From Streptomyces griseoluteus (GTDB lineage: Bacteria > Actinomycetota > Actinomycetes > Streptomycetales > Streptomycetaceae), in assembly GCF_004784465.1 (NCBI RefSeq), contig NZ_SRRU01000003.1, positions 434,001 to 498,000 of the forward strand: DNA of 64,000 nucleotides. Direction: 5' to 3'. The translations under genes and the position numbers were made by a program. A model generated the notes under the pieces. It saw only the letters and a program-made list of their open reading frames with translations. It ran no database searches and had not been told where the DNA came from. Positions 8,630 through 16,589 of this stretch are shown here, one piece after another; the stretch's first letter is position 1, and the number at the start of each line of letters is the position of its first letter.

Positions 8630-8998
8630 GGGAGTCCTCGGTCCCGCGCCGAGTCGCACCGGTCCGTACGCCACGGGGCGGGACCGTCACTGGGGAGGGG
8701 AGACGCGCGCTCGCACGGGGAGGTGTGGGGAGCTGCGGATGTGAAGTGATCGCAGGAGCGATGCGGAACGTGGCTCGCTCCGCGGGCCGCCGTTCGGGGC
8801 GGCACTGTCACGGGGTTCCCATGCCGGCAGAGTTCACACGTTGATTCCTGCTGCGGTGTCGCGGGGCCCTTCCACCGGCGCCGGGGCCGCCGGATTTCCC
8901 GTATCCCGCGCAGGGGAGGGCCCGGCGGCGGAGCCGTGTTCATCTCCTGAAACGTACTGCGTGAGACGTACCGCCCGCCGCCGGGCCCGTGCCCCGGC
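8630..8998. other. Long intergenic region with a distant inverted repeat
   Basis: No convincing gene is seen in these 369 bases. The promoter of the minus-strand glycan operon must lie near the left end. The right part has a perfect 14-base inverted repeat, 8918-8931 against 8975-8988, separated by 43 bases. It lies just downstream of the small gene ending at 8999 and may be a terminator or structured RNA. Short frames here have no family signature or plausible ribosome site. Confidence 0.5.
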
Positions 8999-9181
8999 TC
9001 AGTCGCCCTGCGATTCCCGCTGGGCCGCGGTGTTCGGGGTGATCGCGTCCGCCCCCTCCCCCTCGTGCCGCCGCTCCTCCGCCCGCTTCCTCGGCGTCTC
9101 GGGCTTCTCGGCGTCGGCCATCTCCCGCAGCGTCTCCCCCACTGCGGTGGTGGGCCGCTTCGTACGGTCGTCGTCGGACAT
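8999..9181 (-). CDS. Small charged hypothetical protein
   Basis: The frame encodes 60 residues starting MSDDDRTKRPTTAVGETLRE. It is highly hydrophilic, with no membrane segment or known domain. A ribosome site (GGGAGAACACC then ATG) supports the start. The Asp/Glu/Lys/Arg composition resembles the small stress-associated proteins of streptomycetes, but no function is assigned. It is divergent from the PLP decarboxylase about 100 bp away, so the two may share a control region. Confidence 0.6.
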   Translation of the reverse strand: MSDDDRTKRPTTAVGETLREMADAEKPETPRKRAEERRHEGEGADAITPNTAAQRESQGD

Positions 9182-9278
9182 GGTGTTCTCCCTTTCCCTC
9201 GGCTTTGATCGGCGTCCTGCCTCGTGCCGTCCGCTCGGCTACCCGGAGCCGCACCGGATGTGCCTCCCCGATGCGGGC

Positions 9279-10796
9279 ATGACCGGCAGCCGACCGGGAA
9301 CTCCGGGACACATGGCCTTCGACCACGAGGAAGCACCCGTACTCGACGCGCTGACCGAATACCACGCGGCGAAGGAGCTCGGCTTCACCCCGCCCGGCCA
9401 CAAGCAGGCACGCGGAGCCGATCCGCGGGCGGTGGCCGTGCTGGGCGAGGCGGTGTACGCCGGGGACGTCCTGGCCAGCGGCGGCCTGGACAGCAGGCTC
9501 ACCGGCGGCCGCGTCCTCGAACGGGCCGAGGCGCTGATGGCGGACGCGGTCCACGCCGAGCACACCTTCTTCTCCACCTGCGGCAGCTCGCTGTCGGTGA
9601 AGGCGGCGATGCTGGCCGTGACCCGCCCGCACCGCAGGCTGCTCGTCGGCCGGGACGCCCACAAGTCGGTGATCGCCGGGCTGATCCTCTCCGGGGTGTG
9701 CCCGGTGTGGGTGGAGCCCCAGTGGGACGCGGAACGGCACCTGGCCCATCCGCCGTCCGCCGACGCGTACGAGCGGGCCTTCGCCGAGCATCCCGAGGCG
9801 GACGGCGCCCTGGTCACCAGCCCGACGCCGTACGGCGCGGCGGCGGACCTGCGCGCCATCGCCGACGTCTGCCACCGCCGGGGCAAGCCGCTCATCGTCG
9901 ACGAGGCGTGGGGCGCGCATCTGCCCTTCCACGACGACCTGCCGAGCTGGGCGATGGACGCCGGTGCGGACGTCTGTGTCACCAGCGTCCACAAGATGGG
10001 CAGCGGGCTGGAGCAGGGGTCGGTCTTCCACCTCCAGGGCGATCTCGTCGACCCGGCCGAGCTGGCCTCCCGCGCCGACCTCCTCGGCACCACCAGCCCC
10101 AGCGTGCTGCTTTACGCGGGGATGGACGCCTGGCGGCGGCAGATGGTGCAGCACGGGGAGGAGCTGATGGGCCGCGCCCTCGGACTCGCCCGCCGGGTCC
10201 GGGAGGAGATCGAGTCCATCGACGGCATCCACGTCAACGACGCGGACGACTTCTGCGGTCCCGGCCTCGCCGCCGACTTCGATCCGCTGCCCTCCGTCAT
10301 GGACATCGGCGCACTGGGCACGACCGGCTACCGGGCCGGTGACTGGATTCGCGAACACCATCACATCGACCTGCACCTCTTCGATCACCGGCGGATCAGC
10401 GCCCAGTTCACCCACGCCGACGACACCGAGACGGCCGACCGGCTGCTGACGGCACTGAACGACCTGGTGCGGCACGCCGACAGCCTGCGCGACGCGCCCC
10501 GGGTGGACGTGCCCTCGCCGGAGGAGCTCCGCATGGACCAGGCCGCGTTGCCGCGCGACGCCTACTTCGACGACCACACCGACGTGCCGGTGGAGCAGGC
10601 GGCGGGGCGCATCGCCGCCGAGATGATCACGCCGTATCCGCCGGGCATCCCGGCCGTGCTGCCGGGCGAACGGCTCACCGAGCCCGTGCTGCGTTACCTC
10701 GTCACCGGCGTCCGGGCGGGCATGAACCTCCCGGACGCGGCCGACCCCGGCCTGAAGACCGTGCGGGTGGTCGCGGAGCACGGCACAGGAAATTGA
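9279..10796 (+). CDS. Orn/Lys/Arg decarboxylase-family PLP enzyme
   Basis: The protein is about 505 aa and belongs to the fold-type I Orn/Lys/Arg decarboxylases. LGFTPPGHKQARG is the family opening, FFSTCGSSLSVKAAML binds the PLP phosphate, and LIVDEAWGAHLPF carries the Asp that contacts the pyridine nitrogen. The Schiff-base lysine is in TSVHKMGSGLEQG, and the C-terminal domain has ITPYPPGIPAVLPGE. It would decarboxylate a basic amino acid to a polyamine precursor, or act on a related substrate. Start is uncertain: ATG 9258, 9279 and 9312 are in frame, and homology proper begins at MAFDHEEAP (9312). Confidence 0.85.
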   Translation: MTGSRPGTPGHMAFDHEEAPVLDALTEYHAAKELGFTPPGHKQARGADPRAVAVLGEAVYAGDVLASGGLDSRLTGGRVLERAEALMADAVHAEHTFFSTCGSSLSVKAAMLAVTRPHRRLLVGRDAHKSVIAGLILSGVCPVWVEPQWDAERHLAHPPSADAYERAFAEHPEADGALVTSPTPYGAAADLRAIADVCHRRGKPLIVDEAWGAHLPFHDDLPSWAMDAGADVCVTSVHKMGSGLEQGSVFHLQGDLVDPAELASRADLLGTTSPSVLLYAGMDAWRRQMVQHGEELMGRALGLARRVREEIESIDGIHVNDADDFCGPGLAADFDPLPSVMDIGALGTTGYRAGDWIREHHHIDLHLFDHRRISAQFTHADDTETADRLLTALNDLVRHADSLRDAPRVDVPSPEELRMDQAALPRDAYFDDHTDVPVEQAAGRIAAEMITPYPPGIPAVLPGERLTEPVLRYLVTGVRAGMNLPDAADPGLKTVRVVAEHGTGN

Positions 10797-10805
10797 AATT
10801 TTCAC

Positions 10806-10830
10806 GTTTCAGGACAAAGCAGACGGATAC
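10806..10830 (+). promoter_or_regulatory. Candidate sigma-B-like promoter for DUF3040 gene
   Basis: GTTT at 10806-10809, then 15 bases, then GGATAC at 10825-10830. This fits the streptomycete sigma-B-type pattern GnnT-N14-16-GGGTAC/T with one mismatch in the -10. It lies about 40 bp before the GTG start at 10872. This is inference from a short motif. Confidence 0.35.
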
Positions 10831-10871
10831 CCGCACCCGGTCGTACCAACAGCTCAGAGGAAGTGTTCACG

Positions 10872-11240
10872 GTGGGCGCACCAAGCCTTACCCCGCAGGA
10901 ACTGCGCATACTGGCCGAGATGGAGCAGGGCTTGAACGACGAGGTGCTCGCCCGGCAATTGAGCACCATGCGCGTCTCCAGCCGGCCGGCGACCTGGGCG
11001 CGGCGCGCACGGCGCCGGGCGCTCGCGTTGTGGGTGACCCTCGGCGCGGTGGCGACCCTCACGCTGCTCGGCCTCGACGTCGTCCTGCGGCAGTCGTATC
11101 TGACCTGGGCGATAGCGGGCGTGTGGCTGCTCACCGCGGCCGGGCTCGTGGGTCTGGTGGTGCGGGCGTGCCGTCGCTGGGAGGCGGCGGAGCGGGCCGG
11201 CCGGCAGGCGCCGTGGCCGATGGATCCAACGCAGGTGTGA
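10872..11240 (+). CDS. DUF3040-type small membrane protein
   Basis: This 122-aa protein starts VGAPSLTPQELRILAEMEQGL, the leucine/glutamate-rich opening typical of actinobacterial DUF3040 proteins. Two hydrophobic helices follow (about residues 55-75 and 80-100), then a basic tail. GTG 10872 was chosen over GTG 10863 because AGAGGAA ends about 9 bases before it. Function is unknown. Its neighbours and the promoter-like motif upstream suggest stress-related expression. The next small gene follows after 14 bp, so they are probably co-transcribed. Confidence 0.72.
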   Translation: MGAPSLTPQELRILAEMEQGLNDEVLARQLSTMRVSSRPATWARRARRRALALWVTLGAVATLTLLGLDVVLRQSYLTWAIAGVWLLTAAGLVGLVVRACRRWEAAERAGRQAPWPMDPTQV

Positions 11241-11254
11241 GGGGGGACGCGAAG

Positions 11255-11458
11255 ATGCCGGAAGAATTGGACAGCGAGGAACCTGGGGAAACGGTTCTGC
11301 CCCGGCCTCGGCGCCGGCGCACGGAGGAGGAGTTCCGTGAGCTGATGCGGGAGGCCCGGCAGGAGGCGCGCCGGCTGCGGTACGGCCGGCCGCCCGAGGA
11401 GGACTCCGCGGTGGCGCTGAGCACCCAGCATGCCGAGTTCGGCGCCGCGGCCCACTGA
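11255..11458 (+). CDS. Small hypothetical protein, charged
   Basis: This 67-aa frame begins MPEELDSEEPGETVLPRPRR. It is rich in Arg and Glu, with a predicted helix (TEEEFRELMREARQEARRL). A G-rich ribosome site (GGGGGGACG) precedes the ATG. It follows the DUF3040 gene and ends just before a strong bidirectional terminator, which supports its being the last gene of that unit. No family was recognised. Confidence 0.6.
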   Translation: MPEELDSEEPGETVLPRPRRRRTEEEFRELMREARQEARRLRYGRPPEEDSAVALSTQHAEFGAAAH

Positions 11459-11461
11459 CAC

Positions 11462-11501
11462 CCTTCGCCCGGCGGCTGTCGATCCAGCCGCCGGGCGAAG
11501 G
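11462..11501. terminator. Bidirectional terminator hairpin
   Basis: A perfect 17-bp inverted repeat (11462-11478 and 11485-11501) with a 6-base loop lies between convergent genes ending at 11458 and 11511. It probably ends both transcripts. Confidence 0.85.
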
Positions 11502-11510
11502 CCCGGTTGG

Positions 11511-11930
11511 TCAGTTGTTCGGCTTGGCCGCGCTGATGTCACCGAGCGCCGAGGTCTCGTCCCGCTCGATGGCCAGGTCGCCGAGGGCGATGATGCCCAC
11601 CGCCTCGTCGCCCTCCACCACGGGAAGCCTGCGGACGGCGTGCTCACGCATCAACTCCACGGCGTGGTCGACGCTTTCGTCCGGCCCGATGGTGACCAGC
11701 TCCTCCGAGGCGGCCTCGATCACGGTGGTTTGATCCGGGTCCACACCCTCGGCGAAGGCGCGTACCACCAGATCACGGTCGCTCACCAGGCACTTCAGTT
11801 GGCCCTCCTCGGTCACCAGCACGGTGCCGACGTCCTCGTCGCGCATCAGCCGGGCCACGGACGCCACCGACGCCTGCGGTTCCACGGTCACGAGTTCGCT
11901 GGTCATGATGTCGCGCACATGCTGCGCCAT
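11511..11930 (-). CDS. Tandem CBS-domain protein
   Basis: This 139-aa protein consists of two CBS motifs: VRDIMTSELVTVEPQASV with VLVTEEGQLKCLVSDRDLV, then ELVTIGPDESVDHAVELM with RRLPVVEGDEAVGIIAL. The pair forms a Bateman module that binds adenosyl ligands such as AMP, ATP or SAM and senses energy or stress state. ATG 11930 is preferred to GTG 11933 because GGGAGG lies 6 bases before it. A sigma-B-like promoter is visible upstream. Partner and ligand are unknown. Confidence 0.88.
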   Translation of the reverse strand: MAQHVRDIMTSELVTVEPQASVASVARLMRDEDVGTVLVTEEGQLKCLVSDRDLVVRAFAEGVDPDQTTVIEAASEELVTIGPDESVDHAVELMREHAVRRLPVVEGDEAVGIIALGDLAIERDETSALGDISAAKPNN

Positions 11931-11973
11931 CACGGGCCTCCCTTCTCGTCGCTGCGTGCAAGGCGCCTGCCGG

Positions 11974-11997
11974 GTACCCCGCGGCGCGACTTCACAC
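11974..11997 (-). promoter_or_regulatory. Candidate sigma-B-like promoter for CBS gene
   Basis: On the minus strand GTGT (11997-11994), 14 bases, then GGGTAC (11979-11974) fits GnnT-N14-16-GGGTAC/T exactly. The expected start lies about 35 bases before the ATG at 11930. This is motif-based inference. Confidence 0.42.
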
Positions 11998-12046
11998 CAC
12001 TGCCGGGAAGCGGGTACTCGGCCGGAGACAGACAGAGAGGAGCGAG

Positions 12047-12583
12047 ATGGATGCCCCCGCCCTGATCGTGATCGACATGATCAACACGTACGAGCACCAG
12101 GACGCGGAGTTGCTGCTGCCCTCGGCCGAGCGGGCGGTGCCCGTGGTGGCCGACCTGATCGCCCGCGCCCGCGCGGCGGAGGCGCCGGTGATCTACGCCA
12201 ACGACAACTTCGGCCAGTGGCGCTCCCACCACGGCGAACTGGTCGAGACCGCGCTGGCCGGCCCGCACCGCGAACTCGTCGAGCCCGTCCTCCCGGACGA
12301 CGCCTCGATGTTCGTGATGAAGGCCCGCCACTCCATCTTCTACGAGACGCCGATGACGTATCTGCTGTGGCAACTGGGCGTCCGGCACGTGGTGCTGTGC
12401 GGCCAGGTCACCGAGCAGTGCGTGCTGTACTCCGCGCTGGACGCCCACATCCGCCACCTGGAGGTCACGGTGCCCCCGGACGCCGTCGCCTCCATCCACC
12501 CCCATCTGGAGTCGGCCGCGCTGGAGATGATGGAGCGGAACATGGGCGCCCGGCTGGTCCCGGCCAAGGAGATCCACTTCTAG
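12047..12583 (+). CDS. Isochorismatase-like cysteine hydrolase
   Basis: This 178-aa protein has the catalytic triad of the isochorismatase/nicotinamidase superfamily: Asp10 in LIVIDMINTY, Lys92 in VMKARHSIF and Cys125 in GQVTEQCVLYSA. The non-proline cis-peptide region (GQVTEQ) is also typical. Members hydrolyse amides such as nicotinamide, or isochorismate; the substrate here cannot be assigned. The ATG follows a good site (GAGAGGAGCGAG). It is divergent from the CBS gene, and the PucR-type regulator begins 68 bp downstream. Confidence 0.88.
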   Translation: MDAPALIVIDMINTYEHQDAELLLPSAERAVPVVADLIARARAAEAPVIYANDNFGQWRSHHGELVETALAGPHRELVEPVLPDDASMFVMKARHSIFYETPMTYLLWQLGVRHVVLCGQVTEQCVLYSALDAHIRHLEVTVPPDAVASIHPHLESAALEMMERNMGARLVPAKEIHF

Positions 12584-12651
12584 GCCGGACACCGCGTTGT
12601 GGATACGCTCCCCCGGACGGACCACGTCGGGGGAGAGCGGGAGGGCGCGGG

Positions 12652-13713
12652 GTGACCGAGCTGGACATGGCCGAGTACCTGGGCGGATACGCACGGATGC
12701 TGGCCGAGGTCTCCCACACCGGGCGCCGCCCCACCCGTACGGAACTGGCGGAGCGGCGCGCCCTGGGGGAACGGGCCGCCGAGGCGGGGCACAGCCTCCG
12801 GGCCCTGGTGCGCGGCCACCTGGCGGCCACCCGTACCGCGTGGCCCGACGGCACCCCGGCGCGCTCGGTGGACGGGGTGCTGGCCGCCGTCGAGCAGGCG
12901 GTGGACGCCTTCGCCGAAGGGTACGAGCGGGCCCAGCGACTCGCCGTACGGCAGGAGGAGGCGGCGCGGCGGGAGTTCATCGACGACCTGCTGTACGGCC
13001 GCAGCGACCTGGGCCGGCTGGCCGAGCGCGCCGAGCGGTTCGGCCTGGTCCTGTCCCACGCGCACGCGGTCGCGGTCGCGGAGGGCCCGGAGGCGTACGT
13101 CGACACCGCCCCGATCACCCGGCAGGTGGAGTCGGCGCTGCTCACCCGGTTCAGTGAGCGGCGCGTCCTGCTGACCACGAAGAACGGCAAGCTGATCTGC
13201 ATCGCCCCCGGCGACCAGGAGGAGGTGCTGATCTGCTTCGCCGAGCAGGTGCGCGCCACCCCGGACTGCGGCCGCGTCGCCATCGGCCGCCCCCGGCAGG
13301 GCGCGGGCGGTGTGGTGCAGTCGTACGAGGAGGCGCTGAGCACGCTGGAGCTGGCTGAACGGCTGAAGCTGCCCGAGCCGGTGGTGCGCGCGGCCGACCT
13401 GCTGGTCTACCCGGTGCTGCTGCGGGACCGGCAGGCGATGGCCGACCTGGTGCTCAGCGCACTGGGCCCGCTGCGAGGGGCGCGCGGGGGCGCGGAGCCG
13501 CTGCTGCGGACGATGGAGGCGTACTTCGACTCGGGGTGCCGGGGCGCGGAGGCCGCGCGGCGGCTGGCGCTGAGCGTGCGGGCGCTGACGTACCGGCTGG
13601 AGCGCATCCACCAGCTCACCGGCAACAACCCGGCCGACCCGGTGCACCGGTACACCTTGCAGACGGCCGTCATCGGAGCCCGGCTGCTGGGGTGGCCCGC
13701 GCGGGAGCTCTGA
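12652..13713 (+). CDS. PucR/CdaR-type transcriptional regulator
   Basis: This 353-aa protein starts VTELDMAEYLGGYARML. The middle part (ITRQVESALL, LICIAPGDQEEVLICF) resembles the GGDEF-like fold of PucR regulators. The C-terminal helix-turn-helix is in AARRLALSVRALTYRLERIHQLTG, followed by VHRYTLQTAVIGARLLG. Such proteins control purine, amino-acid or small-molecule catabolism and may govern the adjacent hydrolase. GTG 12652 follows a GGGAGAGCGGGAGG site. Frames extending far upstream are shadows of neighbouring genes. Confidence 0.85.
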   Translation: MTELDMAEYLGGYARMLAEVSHTGRRPTRTELAERRALGERAAEAGHSLRALVRGHLAATRTAWPDGTPARSVDGVLAAVEQAVDAFAEGYERAQRLAVRQEEAARREFIDDLLYGRSDLGRLAERAERFGLVLSHAHAVAVAEGPEAYVDTAPITRQVESALLTRFSERRVLLTTKNGKLICIAPGDQEEVLICFAEQVRATPDCGRVAIGRPRQGAGGVVQSYEEALSTLELAERLKLPEPVVRAADLLVYPVLLRDRQAMADLVLSALGPLRGARGGAEPLLRTMEAYFDSGCRGAEAARRLALSVRALTYRLERIHQLTGNNPADPVHRYTLQTAVIGARLLGWPAREL

Positions 13714-13715
13714 GA

Positions 13716-13740
13716 GGGGCCCGCCACCGTGGCGGGCCCC
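13716..13740. terminator. Terminator hairpin between convergent genes
   Basis: A 12-bp perfect inverted repeat, 13716-13727 against 13729-13740, has a single unpaired central base. It is followed by C- and T-rich sequence and sits between the PucR-type gene and the flotillin gene. Confidence 0.8.
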
Positions 13741-13755
13741 CTTCGCTGTCCCGGC

Positions 13756-15279
13756 TCAGCCGGTGATCTCGACCTTGCCGTTGTCCTGCGCGGATCGCTC
13801 CACGCTCGCGGCGGCGCGCTCGGTGACGCCCTTGAGGAGCTGGGTCAGGTCGACACCGGTGGTGGAGCCGAGCAGTTCCAGGCCCTGGGCCACGTTGTCG
13901 GCGACCGCGCGGGGAATCCGGCCGGCGCCGTCGGTGGAGATGACCGTCATCTTGTCCACGGCGCTGAGCGGCTCGGACGCCTTGGCGACGACCTCGGGCA
14001 GCACGGAGACCAGCATCTGGAGGACTGCCGCGTCGCCGTACTGCTCGTACGCGTCCGCCTTCTTGCGCATGGCGTCGGCCTCGGCGGTGCCCTTGGCGGT
14101 GATGGCCGCGGCCTCCGCGTCGCCCTCCAGCCGGACCGCCTCGGCGGCCGCCGCACGGCGGGACCGCTCGGCCTCGCCCTGCTTGAGACCCTCGATGGCG
14201 TCGGCCTCGGCCAGCGCGCCACGGCGCTGCTTCTCGCCCTCACCGGTGAGCCGGGCCCGCTCCGCCTCGGCCTCGGCCGCCGCGATGGCCGCCAGCCGCT
14301 CCGCCTCGGCCTGCTTGACGCGGGCGACCCTGCGGGCCTCCGCCTCCTGCTCGGCGGCGTAGCGCTTGGCGTCGGCGGGCTTGCGGACCTGGGTGTCGAG
14401 CTGACGGTCGGTCAGCGCGGCCTGCCGCTCGGCGACCCGCTCCTGCTCGATGAGGATCTCCTGCTGGCGGGCGGCCTCGGCGAGCGGTCCGGCCGCGGCG
14501 GCGCGGGCGGCGGCCTCGTCGGTCTCGGCCTTGATCTCCGCCTGCTTCAGCGCGAACGTCCGCTGGGCGACGGCGATCTCCTCGGCGGCCTTGAGCCGGG
14601 CCTGCTCGGCGGCCCGCTGGGCGACGGCCTCCGCGATGTCGGCCTCCTGCCGGGCGCGGGCGGCCTCGGGACGGCCGAGGTCCTCCAGGTAGGAGCCCTC
14701 GGTGGTGATGTCCTGGATCTGGAACGCGTCCAGCACCAGTCCCTGCCCGGACAGGCTGGCCTCGGCCTCCTCCGCGACCTGCCCGGCGAAGGCCGCGCGG
14801 TCGCGGATGACGTCCTCCACGGACATCCGGCCGACGATGGCGCGCAGCGCGCCGGAGAGCACTTCCTGGGTGAAGCCGACGATGCCGTCCTGCTGCATCA
14901 GGAACCGCTGGGCGGCGGCGCGGATGGAGTCCTCGGTCCCGCCGACCTTGACGATGGCGACACCGTCCAGGTTGGCCTTCACCCCGCGCAGCGTGACCGC
15001 GCCGCGCACCGCGACCGGGATGTGCCGCGAGGACAGGTCGAGGGTGAACCGCTGCTGCACGAACGGGACGACGAACACGCCACCGCCGACGACGACCTTC
15101 TGGCCGCTGTTGTCGGTGAAGACGCGCCCGGTCTCCGGGTCGGTGGACTTCTTGCCCCGGCGCCCGGTGACGATGAACGCCTCGCTGGGCCCGGCCACCT
15201 TGTAGCGGCTGACCACGGTGAGCGCCAGCAGCACCAGGAGTACGACGACTCCGGCCACGGCGATGAACACAGGACTCAT
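13756..15279 (-). CDS. Flotillin-like SPFH/band 7 membrane protein
   Basis: This 507-aa protein starts MSPVFIAVAGVVVLLVLLAL, a single N-terminal membrane segment. The SPFH domain follows (about 30-200; GPSEAFIVTGRRGKK, FVQQRFTLDLSSRHIP, DAFQIQDITTEGSYL), then a long coiled coil rich in Glu-Ala repeats (about 220-400) and a conserved flotillin tail. Flotillins scaffold ordered membrane microdomains. The upstream NfeD-like gene (71 bp away, same strand) is the classic partner, as with FloT/YuaF. ATG 15279 was chosen because GGGGGCC precedes it and the membrane segment starts there. Confidence 0.92.
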   Translation of the reverse strand: MSPVFIAVAGVVVLLVLLALTVVSRYKVAGPSEAFIVTGRRGKKSTDPETGRVFTDNSGQKVVVGGGVFVVPFVQQRFTLDLSSRHIPVAVRGAVTLRGVKANLDGVAIVKVGGTEDSIRAAAQRFLMQQDGIVGFTQEVLSGALRAIVGRMSVEDVIRDRAAFAGQVAEEAEASLSGQGLVLDAFQIQDITTEGSYLEDLGRPEAARARQEADIAEAVAQRAAEQARLKAAEEIAVAQRTFALKQAEIKAETDEAAARAAAAGPLAEAARQQEILIEQERVAERQAALTDRQLDTQVRKPADAKRYAAEQEAEARRVARVKQAEAERLAAIAAAEAEAERARLTGEGEKQRRGALAEADAIEGLKQGEAERSRRAAAAEAVRLEGDAEAAAITAKGTAEADAMRKKADAYEQYGDAAVLQMLVSVLPEVVAKASEPLSAVDKMTVISTDGAGRIPRAVADNVAQGLELLGSTTGVDLTQLLKGVTERAAASVERSAQDNGKVEITG

Positions 15280-15350
15280 ATCAAGGCCCCCATAGGTAAG
15301 ACACAGACACATGACACCCCGTCAGGGGCGGAAAGCAGCCGGGCGGTGGT

Positions 15351-15860
15351 TCAGCGCTCCACCGGACGCACCACGACCGAGGTCGGCGACGGCACCGCCT
15401 CGACCCACACCTCGCTGCCGCGCGCCACCGGCACCGCGCTGCGGGCCGCGAACTTGACGGTCTGCCCGCCGAGCCGGACGAGGATCTCGCCGAAGCCGCC
15501 GGCCGGGATGGCCGTCACCACGTTGCCCGAGGTGCCGATCAGGTCGTCCCCGGTCGGGGTCGCGTCCGTCTGGTCGCGCAGCAGCAGCCGGCTGAGGCGG
15601 TAGGTCAGCCAGGCCGCGCCCACCCCCGCCACCGCGCCGATCGCGGTGGCTCCCACCGGGGCCACACCGAGGCCCTCGTGGGCGATGACTCCGCCGAAGC
15701 CGGTCATCGACAGGAACCCCGCGACGACCGGCAGCGACAGCCACCCGTCCAGCGCGCCCCCGAGCGCGCCGTCGAACAGGCCGTCCAGCAGTCCGTCGAA
15801 GATCAGCGACAGGACGAGCAGCACGACCCCCGTGATGCCGATTCCCAGAAACCACGCCAT
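15351..15860 (-). CDS. NfeD/YuaF-like membrane protein, flotillin partner
   Basis: This 169-aa protein has an N-terminal membrane segment (MAWFLGIGITGVVLLVLSL), two further hydrophobic stretches to about residue 90, and a C-terminal OB-fold-like domain (GTSGNVVTAIPAGGFGEI, GGQTVKFAARS, RGSEVWVEAV) as in NfeD proteins. It probably works with the flotillin encoded just downstream to maintain membrane domains. ATG 15860 fits the membrane start; the longer frame adds a Gly/Arg-rich leader without support. Confidence 0.85.
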   Translation of the reverse strand: MAWFLGIGITGVVLLVLSLIFDGLLDGLFDGALGGALDGWLSLPVVAGFLSMTGFGGVIAHEGLGVAPVGATAIGAVAGVGAAWLTYRLSRLLLRDQTDATPTGDDLIGTSGNVVTAIPAGGFGEILVRLGGQTVKFAARSAVPVARGSEVWVEAVPSPTSVVVRPVER

Positions 15861-16121
15861 CCGCGCCGTCCCCCTTCCGCCCGTCGCTGATCCCCGGCTT
15901 GGCGGAATGTTCACACAGCGCCTTGGTCATTTCATTGCCAGAATCCGGCAATCTTTATGCTTCTTTTATGCCTCCTTTCCGCCGGACCGCCCTGCCGCTC
16001 CGACGGGCGCTCACGTCACCCGTTCGGGGCGGGAACGCGTGATCCGTGGTCACCGGGTTACTCGTGCGGCAGTGCGCGGGCTTTTCCGGCCCGCGCCGGA
16101 TGTTGCGCGAAGGAGGAAACC

Positions 16122-16589
16122 GTGGCCATCCGGTACCAGCTCATCCGGCGTCCGCCGGCCGCCGTCTGGAAGGTGCTCGAAGAGCCTTCCTGCTACGCGG
16201 ACTGGGTCGTGGGCACCCACGAGACGGCACCCCGTGAGGGCAACTGGCCCGAGCTGGGCTCGTCCCTCGCCTACAACATCAAGCTCGGCCCGTGCCGCGT
16301 CGACGGCTACACCGTGGTGCGCCGCTACGAGCCGCCGCGGTGTCTGGAGCTGGAGGCCAGGGCGCCGTTCGGCAACGCGCGCATCGCCATCGACGTGCGC
16401 GACTGGGGCGGCGACTCCCTCGTCATCGTGGACGAGCATCCGCTGAGCGGGCTGGGCGGCAAGCTGCACAACGTCGTGCTCGACGCCGTGATCCAGCTCC
16501 GGCACCGGGACATGCTGGGCCGGCTGGCCAAGCTCGTCGAGCGGCTGAGTCCCCGGCCCCCCGGCGCCGAGGAGGCGGACCATGAGTGA
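16122..16589 (+). CDS. SRPBCC-family (polyketide cyclase/START-like) protein
   Basis: This 155-aa protein begins VAIRYQLIRRPPAAVWKVL. The pattern of an N-terminal beta strand, a helix with a tryptophan (CYADWVVGTHE) and a long C-terminal helix (RHRDMLGRLAKLVERL) matches the SRPBCC hydrophobic-pocket fold. The GTG has a near-perfect ribosome site (AAGGAGGAAACC). It overlaps the next gene by 8 bases, so it is coupled to the CrtI-like oxidoreductase. It may bind that enzyme's lipid or polyene substrate; this is inference. Confidence 0.82.
   Translation: MAIRYQLIRRPPAAVWKVLEEPSCYADWVVGTHETAPREGNWPELGSSLAYNIKLGPCRVDGYTVVRRYEPPRCLELEARAPFGNARIAIDVRDWGGDSLVIVDEHPLSGLGGKLHNVVLDAVIQLRHRDMLGRLAKLVERLSPRPPGAEEADHE

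Noticed and set aside
8605..8844. 79-codon plus-strand frame in the intergenic region
   Set aside because: It has no convincing ribosome site, no family pattern and biased composition.
8940..10805. 621-codon minus-strand frame opposite the PLP decarboxylase
   Set aside because: The plus strand has the full set of PLP-enzyme motifs; the minus frame has no family signature.
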